A stretch of 64,000 nt of DNA from Halobacillus ihumii (GCF_902726645.1 NZ_CACVAO010000001.1:4152594-4216593), one strand, 5' to 3'; counted from the first letter of the stretch, positions 34,412-42,969 are shown. The notes: generated by a model not told the origin, from the letters alone. A program made the numbers and translations.

Positions 34412-35215
34412 TTGTCAAAAAATCTTTTCGTCAAATTGGATATTGAAACATTGCAGCAGGGTCGAATCAAATCGTTAGGAATCGACAAGTTTGCGATACT
34501 TGCAGCGATTTCAACATTCGCCAATAGCAAAGGTGAAGCGTTCCCGTCGCAAGACAAGATTGCGGAAATGGTCGGGTATTCACGTCGAACCGTCGTAACA
34601 AAGTTGAAAGCATTGACTGAAACGGAAATTGACGGTGAAAAGGTGATTCGTATTGTTCAAGAAAAAACGGCGAAAGGACGCCGTAACAAATATATCATTT
34701 CGCCCGTTGTCGGTTTCACTTTCGGTGTGAAATCTGACGCAACCAATGTGAAACAGTCTTCACAAGGGGGTTGTGAAACAGCTATTGCACAAGAACTAGA
34801 AAAAGAATTTGAACTAGAACCAAGTAACGAGAACCAAGAACAAGATAATATTCTTTTCAAGAATGCGAAAGACGTTGTGAATTATTTCCGCAACAAATAT
34901 TTCGAAACCTATGAATCAACGTATCAACCGAATTGGGGTCGTGATTCCGCAATGATTAAGAATAAATTGTTGTCGAATTACACGGATGAAGAAATAAAGA
35001 CGATTCTGGACACGGTTTTCGCTCAATACGACAAACGTTGGGCAAACGGTCAATTTCCACGCCCTACAATTGGTCAAATTTGTTCATGGCTTGCGAATAA
35101 AGCGTTAGGCGTTGCGAAGTATTCCGAACAGGAAGAAGCGAAAGTTGAAGCGGAATCGGAAAAATATGATTACGACGATTCCCATTATGACGCACTTCTT
35201 GACGAATTAGATTAA
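34412..35215 (+). CDS. Replication initiator/organizer with HTH_36 domain
   Basis: A 267-residue protein. Residues about 15-105 form a winged helix (F-P-S-Q-D-K-I-A-E-M-V-G-Y-S-R-R-T-V), the HTH_36 type found in phage replication initiators. The C-terminal half is helical and ends in an acidic tail. Followed by the loader, helicase and primase, so it probably recognises the phage origin and recruits them. The TTG at 34412 with GGAGG 8 bases upstream is the likely start; the longer frame from 34280 would read through the promoter. Confidence 0.82.
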   Translation: MSKNLFVKLDIETLQQGRIKSLGIDKFAILAAISTFANSKGEAFPSQDKIAEMVGYSRRTVVTKLKALTETEIDGEKVIRIVQEKTAKGRRNKYIISPVVGFTFGVKSDATNVKQSSQGGCETAIAQELEKEFELEPSNENQEQDNILFKNAKDVVNYFRNKYFETYESTYQPNWGRDSAMIKNKLLSNYTDEEIKTILDTVFAQYDKRWANGQFPRPTIGQICSWLANKALGVAKYSEQEEAKVEAESEKYDYDDSHYDALLDELD

Positions 35216-35231
35216 AAAATTATTGTTACGT

Positions 35232-35259
35232 GTCACAAATCGAACTTACGGAACTACAC
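35232..35259 (+). promoter_or_regulatory. GTCACA-N16-CTACAC element
   Basis: GTCACA 35232-35237, 16-base spacer, CTACAC 35254-35259, TGAA at 35267. Upstream of the operon starting at 35310. Confidence 0.68.
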
Positions 35260-35309
35260 GTTTGGGTGAAAGTAAAGAAAACAAAAATTCAAAGGGAAGG
35301 TGATTATTA

Positions 35310-35633
35310 ATGCAAGATTTAGTAATGATGGTGATTGGCGTACAAATGGAAGAAAAGATGACGGAAAAGGATGTTTTCAATCGTGTTGAAGCGGCTGAAA
35401 CAGATTCCGAAAAGTTTGACATTGTAAGAGAAACTGAAAGTGACGTTTTCGACGTTATTGGTGACGTATTCAAGAGCGAAGACGAACTTCCGCCCGAAGG
35501 TATCGAAGCGAAAGACGAACTTACGAAAGCGGTTCTTGAAAATCAATACGAATATTTCAATCTATCAACGCCGTTCAACAATGGCGACACATTGGACACG
35601 TTGAAAGAACGTAACGGAATCGCACTTCGATAA
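35310..35633 (+). CDS. Hypothetical protein of the replication operon
   Basis: A 107-residue acidic protein, mostly helical, with a C-terminal F-N-N-G-D-T-L-D-T-L-K-E-R. AGGTGA precedes the ATG. Directly upstream of the AAA+ loader gene. It could be an accessory to the helicase loader; no motif recognised. Confidence 0.7.
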   Translation: MQDLVMMVIGVQMEEKMTEKDVFNRVEAAETDSEKFDIVRETESDVFDVIGDVFKSEDELPPEGIEAKDELTKAVLENQYEYFNLSTPFNNGDTLDTLKERNGIALR

Positions 35634-35656
35634 AAAGACGAAAGGGGGTTCACGGC

Positions 35657-36424
35657 ATGACGCTTGAACACAAATGTTTACTAGCCGAATATTGTTCGAA
35701 AGCAGGCAATCCGACATTTTGCAACCCCCTTTGCTTCCCGTTTACGAGAATGCACGGGGTCAACGGTGACGGCGGTCTTCTTGCCGTCGCCAATATCCCC
35801 AACAAATATAAGAATGCGACGATTCAAAACTTGCCTTTCGAAGAATCCAATCCGAAGGCATTTTTAATTACGCAAAAATACGGGGCAAAGGTTGTTGAAA
35901 AGGTTGACGAAGGTGTTGGATTGTATTTTTTCGGCGTACCAACGAAAGAGAATTCGAAAGGAACAGGAACGGGAAAAACGACGGCAGCAATTGCGCTTGT
36001 CATTGAATACTTGCGACAACGAAGCATTCTTGAAGCGAAACAAGAACGTTCTATCAATAACGAACCCGCCTTCTTTATGAAAATGGCGAAATTCCAAAAC
36101 GTTTATTCTTCGCAATTTAGCGGTTCAACCGAAACGAAGGAAGCAAACGGCGACAAATATCAAGCATTGAAACGCAAAATGAAAAACGTTGACTTGCTTG
36201 TTCTTGACGACATTGGTCTTCGTGGAATGACTGAAGCGTTCACGACTGAAGTTTACGAAATCATTGACGAACGTGAAACGGAAGAACGGGCGACAATTTT
36301 CACTTCAAACACGCCTGACGACCGAATTCATGAATACGTCGGTGAACAAGTCGCTTCACGAATCGAAGGCATGACCCACGCAATTCCATTCAAAGGAAAA
36401 GACAATCGCAAGAAGTCGTTATAA
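35657..36424 (+). CDS. DnaC/IstB-like AAA+ helicase loader with Cys cluster
   Basis: A 255-residue AAA+ ATPase. Walker A is G-T-G-T-G-K-T-T near residue 105, preceded by an extra loop (G-V-P-T-K-E-N-S). Walker B is L-L-V-L-D-D-I-G near residue 183, and sensor-like T-S-N-T is near 218. The N-terminus has four cysteines (C-L-L-A-E-Y-C and C-N-P-L-C), a probable zinc site not found in plain DnaC. It lies just before the DnaB-like gene and should load that helicase. Confidence 0.87.
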   Translation: MTLEHKCLLAEYCSKAGNPTFCNPLCFPFTRMHGVNGDGGLLAVANIPNKYKNATIQNLPFEESNPKAFLITQKYGAKVVEKVDEGVGLYFFGVPTKENSKGTGTGKTTAAIALVIEYLRQRSILEAKQERSINNEPAFFMKMAKFQNVYSSQFSGSTETKEANGDKYQALKRKMKNVDLLVLDDIGLRGMTEAFTTEVYEIIDERETEERATIFTSNTPDDRIHEYVGEQVASRIEGMTHAIPFKGKDNRKKSL

Positions 36425-36444
36425 ACGAAAGGGGGTTCGACTTC

Positions 36445-37707
36445 ATGGTTGAAGAACAAATTATTTCGAAAATGTTAGATAATAACGACGTTCATTCCGT
36501 ACTGAAGTACAACGTCAACAAGGACGACTTCAAGCGATTGGACGACGTTTTTGAATATATTGTTGACTATCGAAAGCAATACGGGGCTTGCCCAAACGTT
36601 GAAACGGTAGTTTCTGAATTTGACGATTTTGAATATCAAGAAGCCGTTCATGAACCGTTCAAAGGTCTTTCGGCACGTTTGAAAAAGCAATCGGCAAAAC
36701 GTCAAGCATTCGAAATGCTGCAAATGGAAGCGAAGACGAAATACAAGGAATTAGACGGTGACGAATTCGTTTTGTGGCTTGGCGAAAGAACGAAACAAAT
36801 TGAACGTCAAACGTCAACCGAATTTTCGGCGGGAACTAACTTCGCAATTAATGGACAAGAACGAAAAGAACGGTATGAAGAAGCGAAAGAAACCCGAACA
36901 CACCGATATATTCCCCTTCCATATAACACGTTGAACGAAAAAATGACGGGCATGGAATTAGGTGATTACGTTCTTTTAATGGCTTATACGAACAGGGGTA
37001 AAAGTTGGATTGCGACGGATATGGGTCGGAAAGCTTGGCGAAGTGGATTCGGCGTCCTCCATTACTCACCCGAACTTTCGAAATCACAACAAGAATCACG
37101 TATTGAAACGATAGACGGAAAATTTGTCAATTCGGATTTACGCCGTGGGCAATTGGAAAACGAAGAAGAATATTACGCTTACTTGGAGCAATTCGAATTA
37201 TCTGAAGAAGAACAAACGCCCTATATCGTGAAGACAATGGAAGACTTGCCGCATGGATTGACGCTTGAAGCGATAGAAGCCGACCTTGAAATGAATCCGA
37301 ATATTTCGTTGGCAATTATCGACGGTTTCAACCTTATGACGCATAAAGGCGGAGGTTCGAACCGTGACGCAATGTCCAATACTTCACGAAAAATAAGACA
37401 ATTGTTCGCCCGTTACGGTGTAACCGTTCTTCTCGTACACCAAACGCCAACGTCGGCGGAAAAAGAAAACAAGGAAGACGACGAAGAAGGCGCAAGACTT
37501 GTGAAGCCGCCAACCGTTGACCAATATTCCGAAACAATCGCCGTTGTTCAAGACGCTGCAACCGTTTTGACTTTCGACCAACATGACGGAATAGGAAAAC
37601 TACTTGTTGCGAAATGCCGTGAACCTGCCGTTGGTGAAGTCGTTGACTTGCATTGCGATTTTAACCGTGGATATATTGGCGAACCTGACTTGACCGCACG
37701 TTTTTAG
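36445..37707 (+). CDS. Replicative DNA helicase, DnaB type
   Basis: A 420-residue DnaB-family helicase. The N-terminal helical domain is about residues 1-110. The RecA-like motor has Walker A A-Y-T-N-R-G-K-S near residue 180, Walker B L-A-I-I-D-G-F near residue 290, and V-L-L-V-H-Q-T-P near 330. The first Walker position is Ala instead of Gly, common in phage DnaB relatives. It unwinds phage DNA at the fork together with the adjacent loader and primase. Its last codons form half of the terminator hairpin. Confidence 0.9.
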   Translation: MVEEQIISKMLDNNDVHSVLKYNVNKDDFKRLDDVFEYIVDYRKQYGACPNVETVVSEFDDFEYQEAVHEPFKGLSARLKKQSAKRQAFEMLQMEAKTKYKELDGDEFVLWLGERTKQIERQTSTEFSAGTNFAINGQERKERYEEAKETRTHRYIPLPYNTLNEKMTGMELGDYVLLMAYTNRGKSWIATDMGRKAWRSGFGVLHYSPELSKSQQESRIETIDGKFVNSDLRRGQLENEEEYYAYLEQFELSEEEQTPYIVKTMEDLPHGLTLEAIEADLEMNPNISLAIIDGFNLMTHKGGGSNRDAMSNTSRKIRQLFARYGVTVLLVHQTPTSAEKENKEDDEEGARLVKPPTVDQYSETIAVVQDAATVLTFDQHDGIGKLLVAKCREPAVGEVVDLHCDFNRGYIGEPDLTARF

Positions 37708-37725
37708 AATGCGGTCTTGTTTTTT
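37692..37725 (+). terminator. Terminator overlapping the helicase stop
   Basis: GACCGCA (37692-37698) pairs with TGCGGTC (37710-37716), then TTGTTTTTT. Confidence 0.82.
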
Positions 37726-37742
37726 ATGAAGGGGGAACAATT

Positions 37743-38690
37743 ATGATATTGATAAGGGGAAAAGAACTTCCAATCAACGTCAAAGCTGAAATTGAATCGT
37801 TTGATTGGGAAAAACCGAATTGGAAGGAAGAAAGATTGATAGCTTGTTCACCGTTCCGTGACGAAACACACCCGTCATTCGCCGTAAATCTTGAAAATGG
37901 AACGTTCATTGATAGCGGAAATGACGACGAACAATGGCGCAAAGGGAACTTCGTCAAATTGCTTTCTTGGATACGTCGGGAATCGTACGAAGAAACGGAA
38001 GAATATCTTCTTGCAATGTATTCGCCTGATTACGGCGATATTGAAAACTTCGAATTGAACTTTGACGATTGGAAAGCGGCGGAGGTAAACAAGCGAATTT
38101 TCGACCGTTCCGAATTGAAACCGTATCTTTTCAAGCACCCTTATTTGGAAAGGCGGGGCGTTCCGTTCAACGTCCAACGGGCGTTTGAAGTGGGTTACGA
38201 ACCTGAAACGAAATCAATTGTTCTTGTATGGCACGATATGAAAGGGAACGTTATTTCGTGGAAGCACCGAAGCGTTCATTCAAAGGCGTTTTGGTACGTG
38301 AAAGGCGGTCAACCTATTCGAAATCATTTGTATGGCATTCATTGGGTCGTTCATAAAGGAAAAAAAGAAGTTTGGATTGTGGAAAGCGAAATTGACGCTT
38401 TGACATTGTGGGCAAAAGGAATTGCGGCGATAGCAATAGGAACTTCGAACCTGACGAAAGCAAAACGGGACATTATATTGAAATCGGGAATTGAAACGTT
38501 GATTATCGCAACGGATAACGACAAGGCAGGCGAAAAGGCAAGGAAATCAATAATTGATAGGCTTGGCGGTCTTGTTGACTTATACGAAGTCGATTGGTCA
38601 AACGTTCCTGAAGAACTGACGGATATAAATGAAGCCCGTGAGCATATAGACGGAATGAAAATTGTGGAATTAAATGCCTTCGAATGGTAA
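37743..38690 (+). CDS. DnaG-like primase with Toprim domain
   Basis: A 315-residue primase. The Toprim core is clear: V-E-S-E-I-D-A-L near residue 220 and A-T-D-N-D-K-A-G near 255. The N-terminal segment C-S-P-F-R-D-E-T-H-P-S-F resembles the CHC2 zinc domain, but of the four ligands only one Cys is kept (F-I-D-S-G instead of a C-x2-C). It should lay RNA primers for the family A polymerase. GGGGGA precedes the ATG. Confidence 0.87.
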   Translation: MILIRGKELPINVKAEIESFDWEKPNWKEERLIACSPFRDETHPSFAVNLENGTFIDSGNDDEQWRKGNFVKLLSWIRRESYEETEEYLLAMYSPDYGDIENFELNFDDWKAAEVNKRIFDRSELKPYLFKHPYLERRGVPFNVQRAFEVGYEPETKSIVLVWHDMKGNVISWKHRSVHSKAFWYVKGGQPIRNHLYGIHWVVHKGKKEVWIVESEIDALTLWAKGIAAIAIGTSNLTKAKRDIILKSGIETLIIATDNDKAGEKARKSIIDRLGGLVDLYEVDWSNVPEELTDINEAREHIDGMKIVELNAFEW

Positions 38691-38707
38691 TCATTCGGGG
38701 CTTTTTT
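38681..38707 (+). terminator. Terminator at the primase end
   Basis: CGAATG-GTAAT-CATTCG hairpin including the stop codon, then GGGGC and six T. Confidence 0.78.
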
Positions 38708-38770
38708 AATGCCTTTTTCCATGTAATACCAACGTTTTTGAGACTTCCGTTGTGATTACGTGCTTAATTG

Positions 38771-38800
38771 TTTACGTTTATATGTATTCGTCGTATAATA
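38771..38800 (+). promoter_or_regulatory. sigmaA-type promoter with extended -10
   Basis: TTTACG (38771-38776), 17 bases, TATAAT (38794-38799) inside ATTCGTCGTATAATA. No gene follows before a strong terminator at 38860. Confidence 0.78.
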
Positions 38801-38805
38801 GGTAA

Positions 38806-38907
38806 CACACAACAAACAAAGTGGCAATTTTAGGGACTTCAGGGAAATCGGCACAACAAAAAACCTTTACGAAAGATTCTTCTTCCGTAGGGGTTTTCTA
38901 TATTTTT
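38806..38907 (+). ncRNA. Candidate small RNA or attenuated leader
   Basis: A transcript from the promoter at 38771 would start near 38806 and stop at the hairpin AAAACCTTTACG/CGTAGGGGTTTT (38860-38897) with its T-rich tail, about 100 nucleotides in all. No gene with a ribosome site lies inside; a GTG frame of 33 codons from 38821 lacks one. It could be a trans-acting small RNA, or a leader whose terminator controls readthrough into the sigma-factor gene. Confidence 0.5.
38860..38907 (+). terminator. Strong terminator upstream of the sigma gene
   Basis: A 12-base stem with two G-U pairs around a 14-base loop, then CTATATTTTT. Confidence 0.82.
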
Positions 38908-38919
38908 ATGCCTATAACG

Positions 38920-38933
38920 TAAACATGTTTTCA
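38920..38933. promoter_or_regulatory. Operator-like repeat upstream of the sigma gene
   Basis: GTAAAC-AT-GTTTTC, one mismatch from the phage operator repeat, 24 bases before the GTCACA element of the sigma-factor gene. Confidence 0.55.
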
Positions 38934-38956
38934 TTTAAAAAAGTTTTCGATTATGT

Positions 38957-38984
38957 GTCACAAATCAAGTTTACGTCGCAACAC
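38957..38984 (+). promoter_or_regulatory. GTCACA-N16-CAACAC element of the sigma gene
   Basis: GTCACA 38957-38962, 16-base spacer, CAACAC 38979-38984, CGAA downstream. If the sigma factor reads this class, its own gene is autoactivated. Confidence 0.75.
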
Positions 38985-39041
38985 TTCTTCCCGAAACGAC
39001 CGAAAGCCGCAATTCAAAATTTCGAAAGGTTGGATTTAAAA

Positions 39042-39728
39042 ATGGAACGTAATCAAAATCATTGGACAAAAGTTGAAGGTTTGGCGGTGGCTTATTACAA
39101 CGAAACGAATGAATTTATCCGTGAAGACATTCTCGTTGAATTAGTCGAAACAATGAAAGGTTATGTTGACGTTTGTTCAAGCAATGCGGTCAACCGTGCA
39201 ACCGAAACAGGCGTTGAACTACCGCACGAAGATTTTTATTCCGCATTCTATGAATCTATTTGGGCAGCACTTGAAGCGTTTGAACCAACGAAAGGAAAGT
39301 TCAAGTCAATTGTAAGTTTTCGTTTCCGAATCGCTGAAGCGGGCGTATGGCGCAAGTATCAGACGAAAGGCAATGAAGACGACAAGGACGGAAAATCATA
39401 CGCTTCCGCACGTTGGGATTCGCTCGACGCACCCGTTGGAAACGGTGAAGAAGGCGAAACAACACTTGCCGACGTTGCCCTTGAAAGTGTTCCAAGCGTT
39501 GAAGAAACGGTTGTTGAAGACGGAGAAAACGAAGCGGTTGAAATCATTCGTGAGTACGCAAAGCAAAATGAACGCTATGCGAAAGTAATCTTTTTCTTGT
39601 TTCAAGGTTACGAAGGCGAAGACCTTGCGGAAAAGCTTGGATATGAAGAATATGACGCCAACCTTCGCCAATTGGTCAAACGTTCCAAACAGTCATTTGC
39701 GAAATTTATGGAAAAGCGGGCGGCGTAA
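39042..39728 (+). CDS. Phage sigma-70-family factor
   Basis: A 228-residue protein with the outline of an alternative sigma factor. Residues about 48-110 resemble region 2 (F-Y-S-A-F-Y-E-S-I-W-A-A-L-E-A-F-E, then F-K-S-I-V-S-F-R-F-R-I). An acidic linker follows. Residues about 170-225 resemble region 4 (Y-A-K-V-I-F-F-L-F-Q-G-Y-E-G-E-D-L-A-E-K-L-G split across the helix-turn-helix). The ATG at 39042 is preferred since the frame opening at 38925 would run through the promoter. It is the best candidate for reading the GTCACA promoters. Identity is likely but sequence similarity to classic sigma factors is low. Confidence 0.75.
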   Translation: MERNQNHWTKVEGLAVAYYNETNEFIREDILVELVETMKGYVDVCSSNAVNRATETGVELPHEDFYSAFYESIWAALEAFEPTKGKFKSIVSFRFRIAEAGVWRKYQTKGNEDDKDGKSYASARWDSLDAPVGNGEEGETTLADVALESVPSVEETVVEDGENEAVEIIREYAKQNERYAKVIFFLFQGYEGEDLAEKLGYEEYDANLRQLVKRSKQSFAKFMEKRAA

Positions 39729-39776
39729 AAACCCCCGCTTGCGGTACGTTTCTAACAAAAAGAAGGGGGGTTTTAA

Positions 39777-40595
39777 ATGGGCGTTATTTTAGGACGTGGT
39801 GACGAAGCAAAAGAAGCAATTAAAAATCAAGGTGGAGGTCTTGACCTGAAGAAAGCGTTCGTTCGCTTGAAGGCAGGGGAAAGCCGTAAGGTTCGTGTTC
39901 TATCCGCAAGGGATTACGTTGCGTACAAAGGGCATACCCACTTCACAAACGGAATTTTCACGCAACCATGTATTCACGTAGCAGGCGAACGTTGTCTTCT
40001 TTGCGAAGCTGCAAATTATGAAGGCGAACTTGTTGGCGGTCTGATTGGTACGACTAAAACGCAACAAGGCGAAACGGTTTCCGAATGGGCGGGAATGTAC
40101 GCCAAGAAACGGGTATTGTTCGCATTTGTTGACCTTGAAGAAGGGGCGAAAGACGACGACGGAAATCCTGAAGGAATGCTTCGTGTTTTCGACGCTACAA
40201 AAAATCAAAGCGACAATCTGATTGCAAATATTGACGATTATGCCGACGAACTCGAAGACGTTGCTTTCACTCTGAAACGAACAGGCGAAAAGAACGAAAC
40301 GACTTATTCGTTAAATCCGATTATGCCGAAGAAAATGACGGAAGTTCAAGCGACCTTCGATAAATGGGATGGCAAAGAAGTTCCCGACAAAACGTTCGAA
40401 CAAGCACTTCAGGAACGAACAACCGAAGAACAAGCGAAGGAATTGCAAAAAGCAGGATTCCCCGTCAAGGACGCCTTGGGTTACGAAATTACTGAAGTCG
40501 CAAAAGATAACGAGAGCGAATCCGAGGGTGACAAGAACGAAGACGCAGGCGAACCGATTGACGAAGGTGAAGATGACCCAACAAAAGACTTTTAA
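39777..40595 (+). CDS. Single-stranded DNA-binding protein, gp32-like
   Basis: A 272-residue protein. The middle has a zinc-type motif C-I-H-V-A-G-E-R-C-L-L-C near residues 63-74 set in an OB-like region (V-R-V-L-S-A-R-D-Y-V-A-Y-K-G-H-T-H-F). The C-terminus is strongly acidic (D-E-G-E-D-D-P-T-K-D-F), the hallmark of single-strand binding proteins that recruit partners. It lies between the sigma factor and the DNA polymerase. GAAGGGGGG precedes the ATG. Confidence 0.8.
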   Translation: MGVILGRGDEAKEAIKNQGGGLDLKKAFVRLKAGESRKVRVLSARDYVAYKGHTHFTNGIFTQPCIHVAGERCLLCEAANYEGELVGGLIGTTKTQQGETVSEWAGMYAKKRVLFAFVDLEEGAKDDDGNPEGMLRVFDATKNQSDNLIANIDDYADELEDVAFTLKRTGEKNETTYSLNPIMPKKMTEVQATFDKWDGKEVPDKTFEQALQERTTEEQAKELQKAGFPVKDALGYEITEVAKDNESESEGDKNEDAGEPIDEGEDDPTKDF

Positions 40596-40600
40596 GAGAG

Positions 40601-40624
40601 GGGCGGCGATTGCCGTCCTTTTTT
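40601..40624 (+). terminator. Rho-independent terminator
   Basis: GGGCGGC-GAT-TGCCGTCC hairpin then TTTTTT, after the single-strand binding protein gene. Confidence 0.85.
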
Positions 40625-40633
40625 GTTGTATCT

Positions 40634-40661
40634 GTCACAAATCGAAGGAAATTCGCAACAC
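40634..40661 (+). promoter_or_regulatory. GTCACA-N16-CAACAC element
   Basis: GTCACA 40634-40639, 16-base spacer, CAACAC 40656-40661. Promotes the polymerase operon. Confidence 0.75.
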
Positions 40662-40695
40662 TCCTTATTGATTACTAATGAAACGGGGGTCTTTT

Positions 40696-42969
40696 ATGGA
40701 CGAAAGTCAACTTGAATTGGATTTTGACGAATGGGAATCCGTAACAACCGAAGAAATGGAAGAACGGAGAAAAGAACGGTTGAAGGAAACGAAGGAGAAA
40801 AAGAAGGCTTCGCAAAAATCGCCTGACGAACTTTGGGAAGAAGTATTTTCACGTAAAAACACGCCAAAAGATGAAGAAAAGCTTCGCATGACTTATTCGG
40901 CGTGGAAAGCGGGTGAAATTGAAGCCCGTGCGAAGATAACGAAAGCCGAAGCCCTTCGAATGTATGCCCGTCTTATGGAAGTCAAACGGGAAGAACATTT
41001 GAAGCAAATGGTCGAAGAAACGCCCGACAATTATCACTTGATTCAAACGGAAGATGAATTGCGTTGGATTTGTGAAATTTGGGGAACGGAAGATTTGGTT
41101 GGATTGGATACGGAAACCGACGGCTTGGACATTGTTCACGGCGACAACAAACTTGTCGGTCTTTCGATTTCATTTCCAAACGAAGACGTTCATGTTTATA
41201 TTCCGACCCGTCACGAAGAAGGCGACCAATTATCGACCGAATATGTTATGAAGCAGTTGAAACCGTATTTGGAAGATAAGCACAAATTGAAGGTGCTTCA
41301 CAACGCCAAGTTCGACGCACATGTTTTTTCAATGGAAGGCGTTCGACTTCGTGGAATCAAGATGGACACAATGCTTGCAATGTGGGTTTTAAATGAAAAC
41401 GAACCAACGTTCAAGTTGAAAGACCTAACGAACAAATATGCGAAAATACTTGGCATAAAAGCCGAAAATGATACGTTCAAAGATTTATTCGGCAAAGCGA
41501 CATTTGACACAATTCCGCTTGACGTTGCGCTTGTTTATGCTGCAAAGGATACGGCGTTGACCGTTAAAATGTACGCATTTATCGAAAAGCAATTCCAACG
41601 AAACGACCTGAAGCAAATTCGAAAGTTGTATTACGAAATAGAAAATCCGTTGCTTGACGTTTGTATTGATATGGAAGAAAGCGGCTTTCTATTGAATAGT
41701 ACGAAGGTCGATTCCGTTCGAACCGTTTTAAAGCGTGACGAAAAGAAAGTTGAAAAAGAACTTAAAGCGGAATTAGGTGATATTAATTTCAATTCGCCTG
41801 ACCAATTGCAAAAAGCGTTATTTGAAGACAAAGGTCTTCCCGTTATTGCTAAGAACAAAAGCGGCGCACCGAAGACCGATAAACCAACGCTGAAGAAATT
41901 GGCGGAGCAATACGAGATTGCGGAAAAACTTCTTGAATATCGGAAAATATCAAAATTGTTGTCGTCGTTCATTGACAAGCTGCCTATTTTGGTTAAATCG
42001 ACAGAGCGTGTTTACGGGCAATTCAAACAAAACGGAACGGATACGGGGCGTTTTTCTTCAAGCGACCCGAATCTTCAACAACTACCGCCGAAAGCACGAA
42101 CAATTTTCCGTGCGCCTGATGGTCGAATTATTATCGGTTCCGACTTCAGTCAAATCGAACCCCGTGTATTGGCGCATATAACAGGCGACGAAGAACTTCA
42201 ACGCCCATACAAAGAAGGTTACGACCTTTATTCAACGTTGGCGTCGAAAACGTTTGGCGTTCCAATGGAAGAATGCGGCGACGGTTCAACGTATCGGAAA
42301 ATGATGAAAACGGGATTACTTGCGGTTATGTATGGAACGTCAATGTGGACGCTTGCAAGTCAACTTGAAATTTCCGTTGACGAAGCTGAAAAATTCATCC
42401 AAGACTTTTATGACGCTTATCCAACCGTGAAAGAATGGATTGCGTCAATTCACGAATTGGTAGCGGAACAAGAATTCGTTGAAACCATGTATGGACGTAA
42501 ACGACGTTTCCCTGACCATGCACAAGACGCAAAACTTTTGAAAAAGCTTCGTAAGGAAGCAAGTGAACGTATGGGTGGCGACGAAGTTCCCGAAAACATT
42601 TGGGACGTGAAAAAGCGTCTTCCGTACAAATTCAAACGCAAGATTCACGACGTAAATAAACGTGTTTCAAGGGTACAACGCCAAGCGGTAAACGCAATTA
42701 TTCAAGGTTCGGCGGCGGATATTATGAAAATCGCAATGATTCGCCTGCATGAACTGACGCTTTATCGAAATGATTGGCTTGTTGTTGGAACGGTACACGA
42801 CGAAGCACTTTTCGAAGTTCCTGACGATATTACGGAAGACGAAACAGAATTGATTGAAAACGCAATGACAGGCGCAACGGAATTAAATGTTCCGTTAAAG
42901 GTTGACGTGGCATTCATGCACGAATGGGGCGAAGAAACTTCAAAAGACGAATGGTTTGCGGCGGCTTAA
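40696..42969 (+). CDS. polA: Family A DNA polymerase with 3'-5' exonuclease
   Basis: A 757-residue phage PolA. A charged N-terminal extension (about 1-120) is followed by an intact proofreading exonuclease (G-L-D-T-E-T-D-G, H-N-A-K-F-D, A-A-K-D-T-A). The polymerase part has motif A S-D-F-S-Q-I-E-P-R, motif B R-K-M-M-K-T-G-L-L-A-V-M-Y-G, and motif C V-H-D-E-A. No 5'-3' exonuclease domain is present. The position equal to E. coli Phe762 is Leu (codon 42319-42321), the variant discussed for slower or temperate-type replication. It is followed in the operon by nuclease and resolvase genes. GGGGG lies 6 bases before the ATG. Confidence 0.95.
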   Translation: MDESQLELDFDEWESVTTEEMEERRKERLKETKEKKKASQKSPDELWEEVFSRKNTPKDEEKLRMTYSAWKAGEIEARAKITKAEALRMYARLMEVKREEHLKQMVEETPDNYHLIQTEDELRWICEIWGTEDLVGLDTETDGLDIVHGDNKLVGLSISFPNEDVHVYIPTRHEEGDQLSTEYVMKQLKPYLEDKHKLKVLHNAKFDAHVFSMEGVRLRGIKMDTMLAMWVLNENEPTFKLKDLTNKYAKILGIKAENDTFKDLFGKATFDTIPLDVALVYAAKDTALTVKMYAFIEKQFQRNDLKQIRKLYYEIENPLLDVCIDMEESGFLLNSTKVDSVRTVLKRDEKKVEKELKAELGDINFNSPDQLQKALFEDKGLPVIAKNKSGAPKTDKPTLKKLAEQYEIAEKLLEYRKISKLLSSFIDKLPILVKSTERVYGQFKQNGTDTGRFSSSDPNLQQLPPKARTIFRAPDGRIIIGSDFSQIEPRVLAHITGDEELQRPYKEGYDLYSTLASKTFGVPMEECGDGSTYRKMMKTGLLAVMYGTSMWTLASQLEISVDEAEKFIQDFYDAYPTVKEWIASIHELVAEQEFVETMYGRKRRFPDHAQDAKLLKKLRKEASERMGGDEVPENIWDVKKRLPYKFKRKIHDVNKRVSRVQRQAVNAIIQGSAADIMKIAMIRLHELTLYRNDWLVVGTVHDEALFEVPDDITEDETELIENAMTGATELNVPLKVDVAFMHEWGEETSKDEWFAAA

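Noticed and set aside
38821..38922. GTG-started frame of 33 codons inside the orphan transcript
   Set aside because: No ribosome site and it runs through the terminator hairpin.
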